A stretch of 64,000 bases of DNA from Mesorhizobium sp. ORS 3324 (GTDB lineage: Bacteria; Pseudomonadota; Alphaproteobacteria; Rhizobiales; Rhizobiaceae), in assembly GCA_000824825.2 (NCBI GenBank), contig LM655170.1:40212-104211 (forward strand), in the 5' to 3' direction. A model generated the notes under the pieces. The model ran no database searches. It had not been told where the DNA came from and saw only the letters and a list, made by a program, of their open reading frames with translations. Below, piece after piece: positions 61,455-64,000 of this stretch; positions within the stretch are counted from its first letter, which is position 1, and each line of letters opens with the position of its first letter. Made by a program: the position numbers and the translations under genes.

Positions 61455-63158
61455 TCAGAAGGTCTGTCCATGGATCATCGCCAGGTGCTCGACGATCGGG
61501 CCGACGGCGAGCGACGGGAAGAAGGTGAGGCCGCCGACGATTATGATGACGCCGACCAGCAGGCCGACGAACAGCATGCCGTCGGTCGGGAAGGTGCCGG
61601 TCGAGGCGGGCACGGTCTTCTTTGCGGCCAGCGAGCCGGCGATGGCGAGCGCCGGGATGATGACCAGGAAGCGGCCCATCAACATGCCGACGCCGATGGT
61701 GATGTTGTACCAGGGTGTGTTGCCCGAGAGGCCGGCGAAGGCCGAGCCGTTGTTCGCGGCGGCCGAGGTGTAGGCATAAAGCACTTCCGAAAAGCCGTGC
61801 GGACCGCCATTGGCCATCGAGGCGACGGCGCTGGGCAGGACCACGGCGATCGCCGTGAAGATCAGCATCGCCAGCGGCAGACACAGGATGGCGAGCATCG
61901 CCATCTTGACCTCCTTGGCCTCGATCTTCTTGCCGAGATATTCGGGCGTGCGGCCGACCATCAGGCCGGCGACGAAGACGGCGACGACGACGAACATCAA
62001 GATGCCGTAGAAACCGGCGCCGACACCGCCGACGATGACCTCGCCGAGTTGCATGTTGATGATCGGGATCATGCCGCCAAGCGCGGTGAAACTATCATGC
62101 ATGGCATTGACGGCGCCGCAGGAGGCGGAGGTGGTAATGACCGCGAAGAGCGTTGACAGGGCGATGCCGAAGCGGGTCTCCTTGCCTTCCATGTTGCCGC
62201 CGTCGATGCCGAGCGCATGGACCAGCGGATTGCCGGCGGCCTCGGCCCAGTAGCAGACGATGACACCGGCGATGAATAGCACGCCCATCGAAGCCAGGAT
62301 CGCCCAGCCTTGGCGCTGGTTGCCGACCATCCGCCCGAAGACGTTGGTGAGGGCAGCACCCAACACGAAGATCGTCAGCATCTGGATCAGGTTGGAGATC
62401 GCGTCCGGATTCTCGAACGGATGCGCGGCATTGGCGTTGAAGAAGCCGCCGCCATTGGTGCCGAGCATCTTGATGGCAACCTGCGAGGCGACCGGGCCGA
62501 GCGCGATCGTCTGCCTGGCGCCTTCCAGGGTGGTGGCGTCGACATAGGGCCCAAGTGTCTGCGGGATGCCCAGCCAAACATAGACCAGTGTCAGCACGAT
62601 GCAGGCCGGCAGAAGCACGTAAAGTGTGCAGCGGGTCAGATCGACCCAGAAATTGCCGATCGACCTACCCGAAGCGCGGGCAAAGCCGCGGATCAGCGCA
62701 ATCGCGATGGCAATGCCGGTGGCGGCCGAAACGAAGTTTTGCACGGTGAGGCCGGCCATCTGCACCAGATAGGACATCGTGCTCTCGCCGCCGTAATTCT
62801 GCCAGTTGGTGTTGGTGACGAAGCTGGCGGCGGTGTTGAAGGCAAGGCCAGGCTCAACTGCGGTCATGCCTGCCGGATTGTAGGGCAGGGCGCCCTGCAG
62901 CCGCTGCAGCGCATAGAGAACGAGGAAGCCGGCGAGATTGAAGAGCAGCATGCCCGTCGTGTAGACGGCCCAGTGCTGTTCTTCCCGGTCGCTCGTTCCG
63001 GCGAAGCCATAAAGGACACGCTCGATCGGGACGAGAACCGGCGAGAGCAAGGTCCGGTCGCCGCTGAAGACCCGGTACATATAGCCGCCGAGCGGCTTAA
63101 CGAGCGTGACGAGGATGCCGCAGTAGACGAGGATTTGTATCCAGCCATTTATGGTCAT
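61455..63158 (-). CDS. kdpA: KdpA potassium-binding channel-like subunit
   Basis: A 567-residue membrane protein with about ten segments and four selectivity filter-like loops, including [16 protein letters not shown] and [20 protein letters not shown]. The third and fourth have [17 protein letters not shown] and [11 protein letters not shown]. It binds and moves K+ at submicromolar affinity with KdpB. Length is as usual for KdpA. It precedes the extra small gene. Confidence 0.97.
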   Translation of the reverse strand: MTINGWIQILVYCGILVTLVKPLGGYMYRVFSGDRTLLSPVLVPIERVLYGFAGTSDREEQHWAVYTTGMLLFNLAGFLVLYALQRLQGALPYNPAGMTAVEPGLAFNTAASFVTNTNWQNYGGESTMSYLVQMAGLTVQNFVSAATGIAIAIALIRGFARASGRSIGNFWVDLTRCTLYVLLPACIVLTLVYVWLGIPQTLGPYVDATTLEGARQTIALGPVASQVAIKMLGTNGGGFFNANAAHPFENPDAISNLIQMLTIFVLGAALTNVFGRMVGNQRQGWAILASMGVLFIAGVIVCYWAEAAGNPLVHALGIDGGNMEGKETRFGIALSTLFAVITTSASCGAVNAMHDSFTALGGMIPIINMQLGEVIVGGVGAGFYGILMFVVVAVFVAGLMVGRTPEYLGKKIEAKEVKMAMLAILCLPLAMLIFTAIAVVLPSAVASMANGGPHGFSEVLYAYTSAAANNGSAFAGLSGNTPWYNITIGVGMLMGRFLVIIPALAIAGSLAAKKTVPASTGTFPTDGMLFVGLLVGVIIIVGGLTFFPSLAVGPIVEHLAMIHGQTF

Positions 63159-63179
63159 GATCAGTTCTCCACGTGCCGC

Positions 63180-63269
63180 TCAGAAGCGCTCTGGGCGAAT
63201 GAGCGCGTAGGTGAGGTAGGCAAGCAGGAACAAGGTCACCGCGCCGCCGAGTATGTAATCGAAAAGCAT
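63180..63269 (-). CDS. kdpF: KdpF small membrane subunit
   Basis: A 29-residue hydrophobic peptide, starting MLFDYILGGAVTLF and ending LIRPERF. This is the single helix of KdpF, which stabilises the KdpABC complex. It lies 21 bp upstream of kdpA. The ATG has an upstream GATCAGGCC stretch. Confidence 0.9.
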   Translation of the reverse strand: MLFDYILGGAVTLFLLAYLTYALIRPERF

Positions 63270-63285
63270 GGCCTGATCCCTTGGC

Positions 63286-63366
63286 TCAGATTCCGTCACA
63301 GGCTTTGACGTAGGCTAAGGACAGGGCGAAGAATAAGATCCCGATTGCGAGAACGATGAGGTCCAT
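63286..63366 (-). CDS. 26-residue membrane peptide upstream of kdpF
   Basis: The peptide starts MDLIVLAIGILFFALSLAY and ends VKACDGI. Similar short hydrophobic ORFs precede kdpF in many bacteria, as I recall, though they are rarely annotated. The ATG (63366-63364) is 97 bp upstream of the kdpF start. It may be an additional subunit or leader peptide. Confidence 0.7.
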   Translation of the reverse strand: MDLIVLAIGILFFALSLAYVKACDGI

Positions 63367-63683
63367 TGCAGGCATTCCTTGTTTTGCTCGTGCTTTCCCG
63401 CCTGCTGTCTGCGGGATCAAAACTGCGCTCGGACGCACATCATCTTGGCGATGATCACGATCAAAGCTTCTTTTCGGAGCGGAATATGGACCCGATCGTC
63501 ATAAAGGTTCGAGACGAGGCGGGAGGCAAAGATATAGGAATTCCATAGGGGTTTGGGCGGGCGCCTTTGGCGTATGAGCGCTGAATTCGAGAAGGGCGCT
63601 CTCCTTGCAACGTCGGCCTTGATTGCCTATGGCCCGCGGCCGGATAATCGCGAAGATGGTGGCTCCAGGAACGGGACTGGCCA
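63367..63683. other. Upstream region of the kdp operon
   Basis: No gene was recognised. This should contain the KdpE-controlled promoter. The inverted repeat GAGCGC...GCGCTC lies at about 63572-63597. The sequence shows no clear -35/-10 pair by eye. Confidence 0.4.
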
Positions 63684-63881
63684 ATGACCGAAGCTGACAG
63701 CCAGGCGGTGCGGATTTCGAGCGAGGATGACGACCGGCACGACCACGTCAGGCGCATTCCGGACATCATCTCGCAGGTGAAGGACAGCTATGCGGAGCTG
63801 CGTCCGGCCGAGCGCGGTGCGGTGCATCAAATACAACGCCCAGATCCATCGGACAGGGAAGAAGATGGAGCCGCTGGGTGA
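63684..63881 (+). pseudogene. Remnant of an RpiR-family regulator (N-terminus)
   Basis: The first 42 codons (MTEADSQAVRI...RRIPDIISQVKDSYAELRPAER) resemble the start of MurR/RpiR HTH_6 regulators, where a helix I..I...Y..L.PAER precedes the HTH. After PAER the sequence loses resemblance (GAVHQIQRPD) and stops after 65 codons, so the HTH and SIS domains are missing. It ends just before the palindromic repeats. A complete gene would be about 280 codons. Confidence is moderate, as it rests on a short motif. Confidence 0.45.
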
Positions 63882-63920
63882 CTAATGCCTGCGGGCGTTT
63901 GCGCTGCCCCTCACCCTTAC

Positions 63921-64000
63921 CCTCTCCCCGTGAAGAACGGGGAGAGGGGGGCGCCGGCGCCGGAGCTTGTCCCTTCTCCCCGTCTTTCACGGGGAGAAGG
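63921..64000. repeat. Two adjacent CCTNTCCCCGT palindromes at the right edge
   Basis: CCTCTCCCCGT (63921-63931) faces ACGGGGAGAGG (63937-63947) and CCTTCTCCCCGT (63972-63983) faces ACGGGGAGAAGG (63989-64000). Both stems are perfect with 5-nt loops. Between them is the self-palindrome GCGCCGGCGC (63951-63960). These are typical dispersed palindromes of rhizobial genomes; the element may continue beyond the window. Confidence 0.75.

Overview
The window looks like a chromosomal segment of a high-GC alphaproteobacterium of the Rhizobiales, most likely Mesorhizobium or a close relative. This is inferred from gene content and order: cysG-DUF2849-cysI-cysH-DUF934, lptC-lptA-lptB-rpoN-hpf-ptsN, a DUF1150 gene beside hsp20, olsB behind a Pho-box-like site, RpoH-type promoters, and many short palindromic intergenic repeats of the kind known from rhizobia. 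No rRNA, tRNA or CRISPR array was seen.

Layout. (1) Positions 1 to about 6000 are an accessory island: a minus-strand Wadjet-type operon (jetA, jetB and the start of jetC, cut by the window edge), a relict tyrosine recombinase, an XRE repressor with two inverted-repeat operator candidates, a frameshifted Tat-signal-like gene, a small DNA-binding protein and an overlapping intact tyrosine recombinase. (2) From 6116 the core chromosome begins: a class A penicillin-binding protein, SDR and MDR oxidoreductases with an AraC regulator, a YbaL-like antiporter, a host-attachment family protein and the sulfate assimilation operon (14110-19145). (3) 19224-24488 hold a GMC oxidoreductase, a DJ-1/PfpI protein, grpE, a UPF0126 membrane protein and olsB. 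(4) 24674-34723 hold a hybrid histidine kinase, acuI, lspA, two RNA methyltransferases, a WYL regulator, an ornithine cyclodeaminase-like enzyme, a LapA-domain protein, ihfB and sppA. (5) 35017-40264 are the lipopolysaccharide export, sigma-54, hibernation factor and PTS-Ntr block. (6) 40371-45304 hold small heat shock, nucleoside and ribose salvage, LysE and amidase genes. (7) 45457-47297 are an unusual four-gene operon of secreted proteins with a one-domain pilus-chaperone-like member. (8) 47533-54669 hold DNA repair genes (Ogt-like, Nth), DUF2244 and DUF2214 proteins and an ArsR-AHSA1-VOC-DUF1801 operon. (9) 55094-63366 are a complete kdp potassium uptake operon with two extra tiny membrane ORFs. 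(10) The right end has a probable RpiR-regulator remnant and palindromic repeats.

Repeats stand out. At least four loci carry short-unit tandem repeats, three of them with inverted arms forming long hairpins, placed so tightly against genes that they supply stop codons and in one case the start codon. A second family of 40-100 bp mosaic palindromes shares an 11-nt loop of similar sequence. The strongest candidate for undescribed biology is the secreted four-gene operon at 45457-47297. The most recognisable accessory system is the Wadjet plasmid-defence operon at the left edge.
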